NCBI RefSeq assembly: GCF_018139145.2 | Contig: NC_059475.1 | Span: 5,183,437-5,247,436, forward strand | Length of the DNA: 64,000 nt | Reading direction: 5' to 3' | From: Gymnogyps californianus | Lineage: Eukaryota > Chordata > Aves > Accipitriformes > Cathartidae | Part shown: piece by piece, positions 11,603 through 24,985 of the stretch | Numbering within the stretch: the first letter of the stretch is position 1 | Layout: each line of letters starts with the position of its first letter | Position numbers and translations under genes: made by a program | The notes under the pieces: model-generated | The model's input: only the letters and a program-made list of their open reading frames with translations | What the model was told of the DNA's origin: nothing | Databases searched by the model: none

Positions 11603-14600
11603 GAGCGGAGTTGAAAAAAATTGTATTGAGATAAGTGTCACTATGCCTTGTTTTATGGCATTCATACTTTTGTGTTTCTGTTACAAATGCTTCTGTTGAT
11701 AAATTCTAGATAGCCTTTGCCTTTTTCAACAAAGCTAATCCTCCTTATCCTATGATCCTCTGATTGATTAATATGGTCTTTATCCTCCCCATTTATTTCT
11801 CACTGATAATTTCCCATCTTTTAGCAGAAATGCTTATTACTAGGCTCTCAAGCAGAATCACAAGGCACTTTGTATCATTACTTTTCATTCCGTATCTATC
11901 AGGCAAGTTCTTATGGCCTTTCCCTTCTTTCAGAATGAAATTCCAGTATTTTCTGGCATTGGCAGTGCTTTCCAAAGTTGTACCAGTTGTACTGACCAAA
12001 GTTGTGCCCCCTTTTTTTGTGTCTTTGCTGAAAATATGAGATGATCTTCAAGACAAATGTTTGCAGAAATTACCTTCTCCAGTTCTCTTTTTTTCTATCA
12101 ATAGACTTCCAGGAACTTTAAGGACACAGTTATTCCATTTTTATTGGTGAGTATACTGAGGTGGCATAGTTGGAAAAGCCTAGATCTCCAAGGCAATTTA
12201 GTCACTTGTAGTGGGGCTGTGACAAAGTAAAGTTAGATGTCCAACTGTGCAGTCCCTCATTAAATTCTGTAATTAGATGTCTGTGAACACTCCTGTTTTC
12301 ACAGGTAACATGTCCTAGAGGCCGTAAGTTCTACTTCTGTATGTATCCGATTTATCTGTCTTATCAGGGATGCCCAGCCCTGCACTTGCTTCATGCCAAA
12401 GCCATTGTAATTAAAACCCCAAAATAAGCTTTACTGAGACCCAACACACTGACCCAGAGTGCTCCAAGAATCCAGCCCTGGAGTTGGGCCCTTTGCAAAA
12501 GACACTCTTGACCCAACAGTAGCTGCTGCTTTTGGTCGGAGACGTTAGGCAGAGCATTTCTGTTTGTGGGTGTACATGGCTTGCAAAGTGGCTAACGATA
12601 TTTTGAACCTCAAATTTTTGATTTAGGATGACTCCCTGTGCTCGAAGCATTGCACTTCTCTCTCTCCTCCAAGGGAAGGGTCTACGGGAGGATCCCTTGT
12701 AAGGTCTCCTGATGTTGGTGTTCTGCACTGCAGAAACCAATAAAGATTGATTTGCCCAGGATAATAAACATGGACATGTTTTCCTAGGAGAGTGGTTAGG
12801 TGACTTTGCTGGCCTCCAGTAGCAATAACTGTTTAATCCACGGATGGTTACACGTCCATGTTTCTCTCACTGCTCGTCTCTCGTCTCTCCTGCTGCCTGA
12901 GGATCGAGAGTGATGCTCCTATTTACACTCTGGCTCTGCCTCTCCCCATCCTCAAATAGTCTTTGGGGATATAAATGCAAATAACTTAATATGCCCATCA
13001 TTTTCCAGCTGATCAGTGGCACAGCCAGCAGTAGGACTCGAGCACTGCAGTGCTTTCCTTTTTGCTTTTTTTTTTTTTTTGAAGCTAGCAAAATCCCGGT
13101 GGGCTGGGGAAGGAGTGCAAGGATGTTCCTTGTTATTTTGACGCCTCCTCCTTTCTTTGTAGATAGATTAGCTTGCTGCTGTTGGAGCTGAAGGAGTGAG
13201 GCATGGAGCCGTCTTTAAACAAAGTTTTACAATTAGGCTCATTTCAGAGTGGAAATTTCTTCTTTATTAGAAGTACTAATACATGGAAATGTATCTTTAT
13301 AATGATAGGCTATTTGGGACTGATCTGAACTGTTATCATCATTTCACACGTACTTTCTGTAACTTCATCATTTGTTCTCATTTTCTTCTGTTTTCTTTCT
13401 CTAACCACCTTGCTTCCATCTCTTTGCTTCTCAAAAGATTAAAGGGCCAAAATGCTGCACCCTGAAGTTCTTTCATTATTCACAGAAAATGTCACATAGT
13501 TTAATTATAATGCAAATAGGAAATGATTTATATCTAGAAAAGACAAGACATTTCATTTAGTACCAAATAGCAGGAATGAAAATTACTCTATTTTCTATCT
13601 ATGAAATTGTCCAGTCTTCGCTGGATTGCAGATTTTGTTCAGGCTGCTTAATACAGTTTAAAGTTCTGCATTAAATATTAAATGGGATCCAAACTGTCAC
13701 GTTTACGAAGTGTTGCTGCATGCAGGGGTGTAATTTAATGTCTACTGTCAGGAAATAAATTCATAGACTATAGATTTTAGCCCTGACTAGGCCACTAACT
13801 TAAGTGACTGGAGGTGCTTCCCTCATTTCTCCAGGCTCATTTTTCTCTGTCTATGGAACGTATATCATGACAAGTACCTGTAACATGTTGGGTGAATGAC
13901 TTAAGTTGTTGACGCAACTAAGAAGTTGAAATTTGCTTTTAGGGAAAATGTTAATGTGTCAAAACCTAAGTTTTGCTATGATTTGAAGTATTTTGTCCAG
14001 TGAATCTAAAAACATTTTTGGAAACTCTTCAGGAGTAGGAATACTAAAATTTCATTTTCGGTATTGCTGTTTGTATAGTATATTTCACTTTTCTTGTTGG
14101 CTTTTCATGTCTTGCCAGCGATACTGGTGCACATATTAGTCTGAAGCCATTTAATTATAGTACAAATTGGAGAAACAGTAACAAGTAGCAACTGCCAAAA
14201 TTCTCTTAAAAACCCGAAATTAATTAAAATACTATATGTCAGCACTAGGACTGCATACTCTGTTATGAAGTAACATAAAACAAGAAAAATATGGAAGTTT
14301 AAAATACTCATAAAATTTCAAATGGCTTTTTAAAAGACAATGATGGAATATACAATTTATTAAAGTTTTTTGGATGTAAGAGAAAACAGCATTTGACAAT
14401 ACTACAGAATATGGATCAGATATTTTCTTATACTCTTCAGATATATTTTCAATAAACTGTTGAAATAGACAACTGTTTTGCTGTCCTCTTGCTAATGCAT
14501 ATCAGTAAATAGTCCCTAATTATCAATGTAGTAATTGGTAGGCAATTGTAAATCAATGAAGACCACAAGCTTTAGAGATAAGCTATGCAGTGGTAAAGAA

Positions 14601-15882
14601 AAAGACAAAATAATAACATTATGCTGTTCAAGAGGCAGAATTTTGTGATCTATAGAGCTGAAGGGGACTTTTAAAATCACAAGAAAAATATATGGTGTTA
14701 TGCTAAAAAGAGTAGTGTAGACAAATAAGAAGGTGATGAATAATAAGAAGGATAATTAATGTGAATCTGAGCAATCCAACTGGTTAATTGCAAATGAAAG
14801 TCTTTGCAGTTTTCTTGGAAATGACAAAAACTGTTTCAAGTTAAAAGAAGCAACTGGCAGCATGATCTGTGCTTCTCGGCAGTTTCAGAGCTGGGTCCTC
14901 TGTAGAGCTAGACTAATAATGCGCTCTACTCTCCCTCGCTTATAGTCATTGTATTGGAACTATGAAGCGGTAGTAAAAAATTAGGAGAATTATTATAACA
15001 TCGGATTTATTTTTAATTAAATTTTCAAGACTGTTAATGTGCTGCCTGAAATTGAATTTCTAATATTTTGCACACACAAAAAAAGAGACTGCAAAGATAT
15101 TTGACTGAACATATTTGATAATTGTTCTCCCCAGAGATCCCAGGCTGACTTATGTTCAGGTGAATGTTTCGATTTCCCTTTCTACATCCCACTGTGGTCG
15201 AATACATGCACTGTCCCTGAGTGCTGATGGGAAGGCTAATTGCCTCCCAGGGCTGGGAAGAAGGACGGCGCTCCGGGCGGGCTGTGCTCCCTTCCCTTAC
15301 AGATGCAGGAGCTGCTCTCTGTGCAGGGGAGTAGAGGCTCTGCCACGAGGCAGGTCTCTGCTACCCAATGAGGCAGTTGGGGATCCACGTTTTTTTAGTA
15401 AGCTTTTGTAAGTACATATTTCGGAATGAGATGAGATATGATTTGATGTTAACCTGTGGAGACACTATTTACCAAGGGCAGAAGATAGTACTGTGGAGTT
15501 ACTCTCATAGACATATCTGGGGACAGGCTCCAGGCCAATTCTTTATACACTTTTCCTTGTCTTCATTGATATTTGGCTCAGGATATGCGTGTCCCTTGAC
15601 TCTAATTTAATCAGAGGGTACCTGAGTGATATTCTTGAGCCCTGTCATCGTTCCCTTGCACAGCGCGCTCTGATGGACACACCAAATACCCTTCCACAGG
15701 AAACGTCTACATTTCAAAAGGTTGCTTTAGTGTTCATTTCCATCTTGCTTAATAACATGTCGGTAACAGTAATGTAACGATATGGGTTACTTCCAGTGAC
15801 ATATCATAACGTGAAATTACAGTTTGGGTAATCTATTTCTAAAATATTATGGGTAGCTACTAAGTAATGACTAAAGTGCTTT

Positions 15883-15897
15883 ACACACACACACACA
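15883..15897. repeat. (AC)n microsatellite
   Basis: About seven AC units preceded by tt and followed by aagt. A short dinucleotide repeat in intron. Confidence 0.8.
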
Positions 15898-17150
15898 AGT
15901 ACATCAAAGCATTTCTTATTAGCGTTGCAGTGAAACAGTTTGACACTTCAGTTTCAGTACAGCACAGCCAGGAGATGCTTTGATCTAAGTGCCAAACTGC
16001 TCCTTTGCAACAAACAGGACACACTTTGATGTAGCAAAAAAAAGATGGAAGTTTCATTCAGAATTAAGTTTTCCATCCTGGCTTTTTTTTTTAATTTATT
16101 TTTTATGATATGAAATATTTGGAAGATAGTGCTCCATCTATGGGATCGTGTGTCCTTCCTGAAAGTGCAGTCCATGAAGCTCAAGTATGGCTCTATATAT
16201 CCACCTCAGGATGGGAATTGCATTAGGGGACACAGTACCTTTACAGTTGTTATGCTAAAGGGAAAGCACAGCAGATTTGAGATGGGAAGCTGAACTTTTT
16301 TTCACCACAGTATGGTCTACGGTATTGACACAGCCGGAGTTGGGGCCTTGAAAAATTCCTCTGTGGAAAATTACGCTTTGCAAAGTAAATCTAATGTCTG
16401 TGGTCAAGGACGCTTTCTCTTTGTCCTTGCCTGCATAACTATATGCTGTGAAATAGCTGCTGTAGATAGCTCCAGGGCTGGCAGTGATTGGTAAAGGGAT
16501 TGCTTTGTATACTGTCTACTATTTTAATGGCTTTTAATGGAGGAAGCAATTTTTTTTTAACATTTTTGAATTAAGAGTCACAGTTGACCTGAAAAATAAA
16601 TACATAAATATTCAGTTCTTCCCAGGAAGCCCAATTCTTACCTCATGTCTCTGGTATAATCCTGACACCTTTAAAAGAGGCACTTTTGGCTGAAAGCAAT
16701 ATAAATGAAGGTAAAAATTTGAACTTTGATGAGAAAGGTTATAAAATATGAAAGCTATTAAAGCAGTTCAGAAGATTCTAGTCCCACCTCAGAAATGGAG
16801 AAATGTTCTATGAGTGCTTAGGCCAAAAACTCTCTGTTGCAGAGGTCTTTTAAAAAAGAAGAATTCAAATGAGGGATGAATGATCACTGGCATGTGCAAG
16901 AAGGCACAGAGCTTGTTCATGCATTTGCTAGCAGAGCATGTGTGGGTTGTTTGGCTTTGAAATGCTAGGAATACTTTTCTGGAATAGTAAAGCAACCAAA
17001 AAAACAGCCAGCCTAGGACAAAGCCTCAAAGCGTGTCCAACAAAAAGGAAGCAGTTGTGTTGCTCCATGTATCGAATACTTCCTCGTGCTAAGATCGGCA
17101 GCTTTTTAAACTTTTCTTTGTACTGTCACCCGAACTTTTTATTCTATACC

Positions 17151-17190
17151 AGAAGAAAAAAAAAAAGGAAAGAAAAAGAAAACAGGAAGG
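17151..17190. repeat. A/G-rich low-complexity tract
   Basis: Polypurine sequence of A runs separated by single or paired G bases. It accounts for the lysine-rich ORF end on the + strand and the phenylalanine-rich ORF on the - strand, both artefacts of composition. Confidence 0.75.
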
Positions 17191-17734
17191 TATAAAAATG
17201 GATAAAAGAACAATAAAAAGCAGACAAGGGCTTATTGTGAAATATATCTCCCTTAAAGCATTGTTAGAAGCACTGTTTTCATCTCTTTCAAACTGTTTTC
17301 TCCATCCAGTGTCTCCCACTGGACCATTAAAGAGGCCAAAACAGCCTCAGTAGCTTACTTGCCTACATGCCAGCCAAACAACACCGCCCTGAAGATGATC
17401 TCTTCTAATTCATCTTCAGCTTGCTGAGCAAATGACCTCACATGGGTCCTGTGGAGCCCTTCCTCATAGCTGATGCGGTCTGTTACAGTTATTATTGCTG
17501 CTAGTGCAAAAATGCATCAGCTGATGACATGATGTCTCAAGAGGGCCCATCTAAACAGGAGGCCAGTGTCCACAGAGCAACAAGCAGAGGGAAAAGTGAA
17601 GGAAGCATGAAACAGGCCTTTAAAATACCTGCGGTGGCCAGGGAGGAGACAGCTGCCTGGAGGAAATCAATCAGAAGGAGACAGCCCGCTCCGTGGGCAA
17701 GCATAGCAGACAGAAAAGGAGGAATTTCTCAGGC

Positions 17735-18296
17735 CGGGGCTGTATTAACAGGAGCACAGCCAGGAGACTGAGGGCGGTGATTGTCCCCTTTTACTCAGTA
17801 CTCATGAGGCCACATCTGGAATATTTTGTCCTTTTTTGCCCCCCAAAACAAGAAAAATATCAATAACCTGCAAGCTTGATCAGCAGAAAGCCATCAGGAT
17901 GATCAGCGCTGGAGCACTCGCCCTGTGCAGGGAGGCTGAGGAATGGGGCTTGTTCAGCCTGGAGAAGACACAGCTTCACGGGGACCTACCAGCAGCCCCC
18001 CAGCACCTACAGGAAGTTACTGAGAAGATGGAGCCAGGCTTTTTACAGGGATGCAGGGAGGGGAGATGAAAGACAACAGACAAATTGGAACAAGAGAGGT
18101 TCCCACTTTTTCCCCATGGGGAAAAAGCCCAGGGAGGCTGTGCAGTCTTTGTCCTTGGAGGTTTTCAAGACCTGCCTATATGCAGCTCTGAGCAGACTGG
18201 TTTGCCCTCATGGTGGGCCCTGCTGGGTGCAGCAGCTTGGACCAGAGACCTTCTGACGCCCCAGCCAGCCTGAATTAGTCTGAGATTCTGATGCAT
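17735..18296 (+). mobile_element. Old CR1 LINE 3' fragment, sense
   Basis: This copy is in the sense orientation. Diagnostic stretches in CR1 order are: gaggtgattgtcccc-like sequence near 17775; a 'catctggaatattttgtcc' block matching 'catctggagtactgtgtcc' (17814); 'ccatcaggatgatcagcgctgga' matching the Ile-Arg-Gly-Leu block (17890); 'cttgttcagcctggagaaga' (17949); 'ccttggaggttttcaagacc' (18153); and a 3' end resembling 'agtctgagattctgatg' (18277-18293), as in the CR1 (attctrtg)n terminus. Internal deletions remove much of the region between the reverse-transcriptase C-terminus and the 3' UTR. Every frame is interrupted, so the copy is dead. CR1-like similarity may extend 5' toward 17530. Confidence 0.75.
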
Positions 18297-18872
18297 AATT
18301 TAGATTTACAAACCCCTTCAGCACAGTTGTCACTGATTCCTTTTCATGTAGATGCATACATTGCCAAGTGAAATAGAATTTGTCTTACCCTGTTTTAATG
18401 GGAGAGATTATGGCTGTCTGCCTTTGGGGTAGACAGCTAAACTTCTTGTTATAGTCAGTAGAGAGAAACAGGTATTTCTAATGCATGATGCATCTTCTCC
18501 TAAGGAGGCATCTGAAGTAGGTATTAGATGAATTGTAGCCTAAAAGCACCCAACTCTCCATTGATGATAAATGGGGACCAGATAACTGTCTGTAATACAT
18601 ATATATCTAGGCATTCTAGACATCTAAACCTAGGTGAGATGGATTTCTATAACATTTTTGCTTGAAGGGGTTTCGATGTCTTTTGTGGGAATCAAGATTG
18701 TTGTGGAAATACGGGATACAATTAGCCCTCTACAGCTTGCTTCGATTGTACAGGATGAGCAACAGGTGATTGTCGCCTGTTGGAAACTCAGAGCTTTAGA
18801 ATTTATTTCAAAAGTCAGGAACAGATTTTCTTCTGCTGTAAATAGAGGACAGTAGGATAATGACATTTTGCG

Positions 18873-18906
18873 CTTTTTTTTCCTTTTTTTTTTCCTTTTC
18901 TTTTTC
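18873..18906. repeat. Polypyrimidine tract
   Basis: T runs of up to ten separated by CC pairs. It creates a lysine/arginine-rich minus-strand ORF start that is an artefact of composition. Confidence 0.8.
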
Positions 18907-20910
18907 AAAGGCAAAAAGGGCCATGCATACCATTTGGTATCTGACTGCTAGCCAATGGCATTGTCATAAAATAGCTAACTCTCAGTTTAATGTTCACCTT
19001 TCCATAGGAAGGAAATGTCATTAAAAGGCGGGTAGCAGTGGACTATGTATGCAAATGCTTCATTGTAAGGTCAAAATCAAAGTAACTGAAGAAGAAGAAG
19101 AAAGAAGTGTGAACTTGGTTAATTAGGCTCCTGTGAGCTCCTTCTGATATTCTCGTGAAACAAGGAAAAGACAGTAGTGCCATTCTAGATGCCGGTGTGA
19201 TCCTGCCCTGACTCTTGAATACGTCCCCTGCAGGCACTGCCTCCCTTACCTGTTGGTTGCTCTGCCCAACAAACATTTTCAATTTGGCACAGGTAAGGCT
19301 GCCAGTCGTTGTGAACTAGCAGCTGGTGACTTCACCCTCAGCCCTTTTATTTCTAATTCTGTAAGATAAAAGCTGAGATATGCTAATGAGATACAGTTTT
19401 GTCTGAAGTGAAGAATTTCCCAGAAATACATTTAAACATGTTTGCTCAGTAATGCTGGTTCTTTCCTAGCTACACTTTAGAGAGGTAGAGCTGGCTGAAG
19501 TGGAAGAGGACTGTAAATATTCTCTTATTATTTCAATTCCTTCTTGTCTGCTAGTAGCTTCCCCCTTTCACCTTTCTTGGTATCCTGTGTTTATCAATCC
19601 AGCAGGATGATTCTGCAGGAGCTTCTTGTTAAAATATGGGTGTACGTTACTGGTTTGAACCAAATGAAGACAACTTCTTAATGGTAGTAACTTTTTATCA
19701 GCTGTTGAAGTGACCGTATTGGATCAGATTATAATTTAGGTGTGTGTTTGGATGCACTTCTGAAACAGCTGTATGCAGGCTGTGATGTGGTTTGAACTGA
19801 AATTATTTTGATGACTGAAAATCCGTGAGGCCAGAGACTGAATTTTCACTTATTGAAAACTGAGGTAGTTTTACCAAGAAGGTGTCCCTAGGAGCATGAT
19901 AAATGACCTCTCCTTAAGAAAAAAGCAGGTATTTTAACTTTATGTTAAAGCAAATAAGACTTGCGTCTAAAAGACTGGTGAATTTTGGGGTGATATGTTA
20001 TGTAACTGAAGGATAAGTAATGAAAGCATCTTTTTTACTGCATTTAATAAATTGGAAGATAGTCTGTAGGATTTCTAAGTCGGCAGCAGTTAAGAACCAA
20101 ATGAAATACACATCTTGCAATTTGCCTTTTCTCTGCTGTATTTCACAATCAGTATATCTGTGAAAGCCTTGTTTTGGAAAGCCAGATATTTTATATTGTG
20201 TTTTGGTGGTCCCAAGTTCCTTGACAATGGCATACTGCATGCTTTACTAGTATTTAGTGTTCATCTATTTTAGAGCGACCATTGGCCTAAGTCACTGCCA
20301 GGCATTAAGCATTTTTTTTACTGACTCTCAAGTGATTTAAATCTTACAGATTGCGACACATTAGGTGCTTTCACGTGGCCCTAAGAATAATTTCCACTGC
20401 CCGTTGCTATTTGTTGGCTTAGGTCATATTTCCTGCTGTGGAAAAGCTTCCCCTACAACCCTCTTCTTGCTCATATTCCTCTGATGTTCATGGCTACACC
20501 ACCGCTGCCGTTGTCCTTGTTCATGACCTGAGTCACAGTCGTCGCGTTGTCTGGAGCGGCTCACCTCACCCAATCTTTGATCTGGATCTAATGTGCGTGA
20601 TGGGGACCGTAGTCTTCGTAGAAAGATTATGTGGTCTGTGTGTGAGAAGGAACGTACCCAGTGCAATTAGGGAAAAAAAATATGATGGGACAGTATAAGT
20701 GCTCTGTTTTCAGTTTGTTTGGTGGGGTTTGTTGGGTTCGTCCCCCTCCCCCCCAAAGTAGTCTTCCTCCTAAATGCATAAATATGTATAGGACAGCTTT
20801 TTTCAGAGGTGCTCACTTTTTTGGATTCTTGATGTTCTGGTATCCTGTGTGCTGTAGATCAAACTCATTTCACTGATAACGAAGCTCTGCAACAGAGACT
20901 CTGCATACAC

Positions 20911-20924
20911 ATATATGCATATAT
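20911..20924. repeat. 14-bp AT palindrome
   Basis: ATATATGCATATAT is a perfect self-complement of alternating purine-pyrimidine sequence around a TGCA centre. It is probably low-complexity in origin. Confidence 0.6.
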
Positions 20925-23900
20925 AAAACCTCTTTGTAAAATGACAACATTGTGTATGTTCATTCATTACATACTAGCTGAAGTATGTACTGAAAAGCTA
21001 CTAAAGGTTTCTGTAGTATCAAAAAATTTTGCTTACAAATAAACAGAAATGCAGAGAAATTTTTCAAGATCAAACTTGGGCAACAGTAGCACCAGTGTTA
21101 AACCTCAGGTAGCTGTTGCTTCTAATCCTCAATTTACTCGTCTAGCTAGATTCACTGAGTTTTTGGAACCGCCCAAATACCCCAAGCACTAATATTTAGA
21201 TCATGTAGCTGTTTGAGATTCTACAAAGTTCCAAATAATCCTTCTAGTGCAATAAAATCTAGTTTTATGTGCCAGCTTTTGCAGATATGTTTTTGCGGAA
21301 TAGTTGTATAGGTTACTGCATTTTAAGAGAGTAAATTGCATTGTGGTATTCACATAGTAAAATCAACTATTATGAGAAACTCCTAACTTTGGGAATGCTG
21401 TTGAAAAGCAATTACATTCAACTTACGTATAATAAAACTTAGTTAATTCAATGAAATGGGGGGCACAAAACCAATTTGCTTAAATGTGGTTTTTTAATGA
21501 GTGGAGGTCTTATTCATGCAATAAGCAGTGGTGACTGTGTCCTCATCCTGAATAATCAAACCCCTTTCACATAATCAAATAAACAAAGGGTTTTTATATT
21601 TTTACTTTTTTACAAAGTATTGTAATATGACGTAATACTTAGGAAGTATTTTGAGATCCCAGGATGAAAGATGGTATAGAAGTGCAATGTATTTATTATT
21701 ATTATTAACATTTGATGAGTCCCTTGGCTTTTCTTTCAGGATTTTCTACTTATTTCAGTTGCACATTTTTAATTGCTTAGTGAAATGTTGGAGTCATATC
21801 TCAGAGTTGGTTTAATTGGAATTATTGATGTCTGAAGCAGCACCCAGGCTGGGAAAACTGGGGTCTGATCAAAGTCTGCAACTAATGGTTTAGTGAAGTT
21901 AAAAATTCAGTCTGTAATTAAAAAATGAAAGAGAGAGCGTGTGCTTTCAAAGTGCACATTTTATGCTAAGGAAACAGTCACTTCTTATTTATTTGGAAAT
22001 ATTCATTGCAGTATTTAAAAAGAAGGGTAACAGTAATGACTGAAGTTTTTAATCCTGAATATTTGTTGAGTTTTTCACCTGGAAGATTTTACTGGATGCA
22101 GCACTGTGCTTTCATACCTGCTGGTATACTTGATTCTCTTTAGTTATATTTAAACTGCATGTAAAATAGGAAGTTAATTTTAAGATGGGTTTCAGGATTT
22201 TTTTTTTTTTTTAATTATTATTATTTTTTTCTTTTTGGTAATGGAAACCAAGAATTTTGAATCTTCCATGGGGGAATTTTTTTAGCTTGATTGAAAATAC
22301 ATATAAATGTTTACAATTTTTAAATGTTTTATATAGAACAAATAAGTTTAACATTAAAATGAATTCTGATTCGAGTTGATGAAAAAAATGGAAGATTTTA
22401 AGCAGTCAGTACCTTTTGAAAGTCTGTATCTCGGCTCATTGACTACTGAGGATGCACAGGACAGTTGTTGAGCATCTCAAGTCAGGTGGGATGAATCCTC
22501 ACCTTCATTCTGAATGTGTCAGTGCGATATTTGGACTGTTGTGTTTGTTTAGCAAATTGTATTAGATTTTTTGCAACATTTTGACTCTGATTATTTAGTG
22601 CAAGGAAATACAGTGCTCTCCAAGTTAACTGGGAAAGCACACTTTTTTCATGTTTCTCAAACTCACTGGAATGTGCATGGGAAATCACAACAGCAAACTG
22701 CTTTTTATGACTGCGCACATGGCATGATGGAGTTAGGAACCTGGGTAAATTTAATTGCACTGGCGGGGTGGATAACAGATGGAAGGTGGTGGGACTGGAG
22801 AAAGTTCAAGCAGACCAAAATAGAGAATGGCTTTTACTTGCATTATGAACAACAGGAAATAGGCGACATGATGCAAAAGTCTTGATTTCTCTTAAACAAC
22901 CTTTCCAGTCTTTTGTTATTTGATATCTTTTGTGTAGGGTCTTTTTGTGTACCCTTCTTACTGTCAGAAATAAATATATATATTCCAAGGTGGATGGGGA
23001 TTTTCCATTGAATGAGAGCAGTTGCAATCCAGTGTGCTGTGTGGAAGACCCACCACAAGTTTCATCCTCTTTATGAAGCTGTGTTCATACATTCTGCAAA
23101 AGTATGCATTTTTATCTTTTGCACTGTATTGATCAGCACTTCCTGAACCATTTTCTTCCCCGATTAAGGATGCAGAGAGCTTTACATTGTTCCGCTGACG
23201 ATCTCAAGAGCTCTTTTTACACTGCTTGTTTGGGGATTTGCTTCCTTGGGAGAGTTTATTACTGTATGAATGAAAATGCTTTTCTGAAGCTGTTAATCAT
23301 TTCAAGATTTAAAAAACCTAATTGAGAATATTTCCCATTATTATTAAACTCTCAGGGGTGCTATAGGGTGTGCACACTATTATAATCTAAACCTGCATTT
23401 TGGCTTTGCTTCTTGTGCCCTTTGGCACAGTGGTACACACGGGAATTTTAAGGAGAACGACCGACACTCCCCCACCCCAGCCACAGTGAAGAAAATGTGC
23501 TTTTTATCACTTTCTCATCAACTTCTGCCTCCTGTTAACAGTGAAATTGTTTTGACAAGTGTTATTTTGTCTGAACCATATGTGATTATGGAAGGGCTCA
23601 AACTAATTAAAAGAACTTCGTAACATTGTGGACTATTGGGCTGCAATATAATCTTCCCAATGAAGTGGAGGAGGACCCATCATATGAGTAATTTTAAAAT
23701 CAGTTGAGGCAAATCACTGAAGAATGTATGGTAGGGAGCATTTATTCTCTGTCACAGGATGTGCTAGATAAGATAACAGGCTATATCTATGACTCTGATG
23801 TTGAACTTTAGCATTTCAAGTGCTAGATAGAGTGATATATGGGTTATGCATTGTACCTAAAGACTGTGCATGAAGTAGTCTGCTAGCATTGGATAATAAT

Positions 23901-24130
23901 GCTAAGGCTCATCAATGAAGCTTTTATACATAGAGCCAGTGTCATCTGAATGCTACTTTTTGTGCAATGCACTGGACTGCAGACAATTGGTACGTTGGGT
24001 AGAGAATGCTGTTTGTCAGTGTCCTGTTCTTTAAGAGGTTACATTCATCTTTTGTAGTTCTGATGAACCAATTTGCAGCCTGCATCCAGTTTACTTTAGC
24101 AGTTTTTGTTGGATTAAGCATTCCTTCTGA

Positions 24131-24473
24131 GACAGAATCACAGAATGACAGAATGGTTGAGGTTGGAAGGGACCTCTGGAGGTCATCTTGTCCAACCCTG
24201 CTGCTCAGGCAAGGCCACCTAGAGCCAGTCGCCCAGAACATGTCCAGATGGCTTTGGAGTATCTCCAACGATGGAGACTCCACAACCTCTCTGGGAAACC
24301 TGTGCCAGTCCTTGGTCACCCTCACACTGAAAAAGTGTTTCCTGATGTTCAGATGGAACCTTCAGTCTTTCAGTTTGTGCCCATTGCCTCTGGTCCTGTC
24401 TCTGGGAACCACTGAAAAGAGCCTGGCTCTATCGTCTTTGCACCCTCCCTTTAGGTATTTATATGCATTGGTA
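24131..24473 (-). mobile_element. CR1 LINE copy 1, 3' part (split)
   Basis: This is the 3' portion of an antisense CR1. The + strand begins with the complement of the CR1 terminal (attctgtg)n repeat (agaatcacagaatgacagaa), followed by the familiar gttggaagggacctctggagg block. On the minus strand it still encodes the C-terminal CR1 reverse-transcriptase signature around W-x-R-F-P-R-E-V-V, but with no complete frame. The match runs to 24473 at 'tatatgcattggta', where a second CR1 interrupts it. The element resumes at 24986. It is a non-LTR retrotransposon remnant that moves by target-primed reverse transcription in active relatives, and is inactive here. Confidence 0.92.
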
Positions 24474-24478
24474 AGATC
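24474..24478. repeat. Candidate target-site duplication (left)
   Basis: AGATC at this position and again at 24986-24990 bracket the inner CR1. Removing the inner element plus one copy restores a continuous outer CR1. Because the CR1 3' end itself often begins with 'atc', part of the match could be element sequence or microhomology. Confidence 0.55.
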
Positions 24479-24985
24479 ATAGAATGGTTTGGGCTGGAAG
24501 GGACCTTAAAGATCATCTAGTTCCAACCCCCCTGCCATGGGCAGGAACACCTTCCACTAGACCAGGTTGCTCAAAGCCCCATCCAACCTGGCCTTGAACA
24601 CTTCCAGGGATGGGGCATCCACAACTTCTCTGGGCAACCTGTTCCAGTGCCTCACCACCCTCACAGTGAAGAACTTCTTCCTTACATCTAATCTAAATCT
24701 ACTCTCCTTCAGTTTAAAGCCATTACCCCTTGTCCTATCACTACATGCCCTTGTAAAAAGTCCCTCTCTGGCTTTCTTGTAGGCCCCCTTTAGGTACTGG
24801 AAGGCTGCCATAAGGTCTCCCGGAGCCTTCTGTTCTCCAGGCTGAACAACCCCAGCTCTCTCAGCCTGTCTTCATAGGAGAGGTGCTCCAGCCCTCTGAT
24901 CATTTTCGTGGCCCTCCTCTGGACCTGCTCCAACAGGTCCATGTCCTTCTTATGTTGGGGACCCCAGAGCTGAACACAGTACTCC
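24479..24985 (-). mobile_element. CR1 LINE copy 2, nested and 5'-truncated
   Basis: A better preserved antisense CR1 of about 507 bases sits inside copy 1. The + strand starts with atagaatggtttgggctgg, the complement of the CR1 3' end. It continues through blocks typical of a young chicken-type CR1 (cctgccatgggcagg, cattaccccttgtcctatcac, gaggtgctccagccctctgatc). On the minus strand the reverse-transcriptase C-terminus is readable in two frames: around [10 protein letters not shown] (24790-24930) and W-N-R-L-P-R-E-V-V (24557-24811). A small indel near 24820 separates the frames, so no intact protein is made. The 5' end is truncated near 'cacagtactcc', as is usual for CR1. The nesting makes it younger than copy 1. 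Confidence 0.93.

Larger units (their letters stand above)
9966..17734 (+). other. NELL1: NELL1 intron between CR1 copies
   Basis: No exon, RNA gene or clear transposon is visible. The stretch contains A/G- and T-rich tracts (11241-11274, 11587-11602, 17151-17190), a short AC repeat at 15883-15897 and a modestly GC-rich spot around 15230-15350. The 109-codon minus-strand ORF at 12411-12740 has no recognisable domain and no splice context. The region around 11640-12050 faintly resembles CR1/L3-type sequence but too weakly to call. Confidence 0.6.
18297..24130 (+). other. NELL1: NELL1 intron between CR1 copies
   Basis: No exon or RNA gene is recognised. The interval contains a polypyrimidine tract (18873-18906), a 14-bp AT palindrome at 20911-20924, a small CpG-containing patch around 20440-20620 with an arginine/serine-rich minus-strand ORF, a TTA-type repeat near 21690 and a T-rich tract near 22199. 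The 104-codon + strand ORF at 22571-22885 has no recognisable motif and no splice or start context. Confidence 0.6.

Noticed and set aside
11640..12050. Possible further CR1/L3 fragment
   Set aside because: Only short pyrimidine-rich resemblance; the diagnostic blocks seen in the other CR1 copies are missing.
12411..12740. 109-codon minus-strand ORF
   Set aside because: No recognisable domain; possibly in decayed repeat-like sequence, but the evidence is too weak for any call.
22571..22885. 104-codon + strand ORF with several Trp residues
   Set aside because: No motif, splice context or family similarity is recognisable; the length is within chance expectation for this window.
24006..24482. 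158-codon + strand ORF
   Set aside because: It lies almost wholly on the antisense strand of the outer CR1 copy and is a shadow of the retrotransposon.
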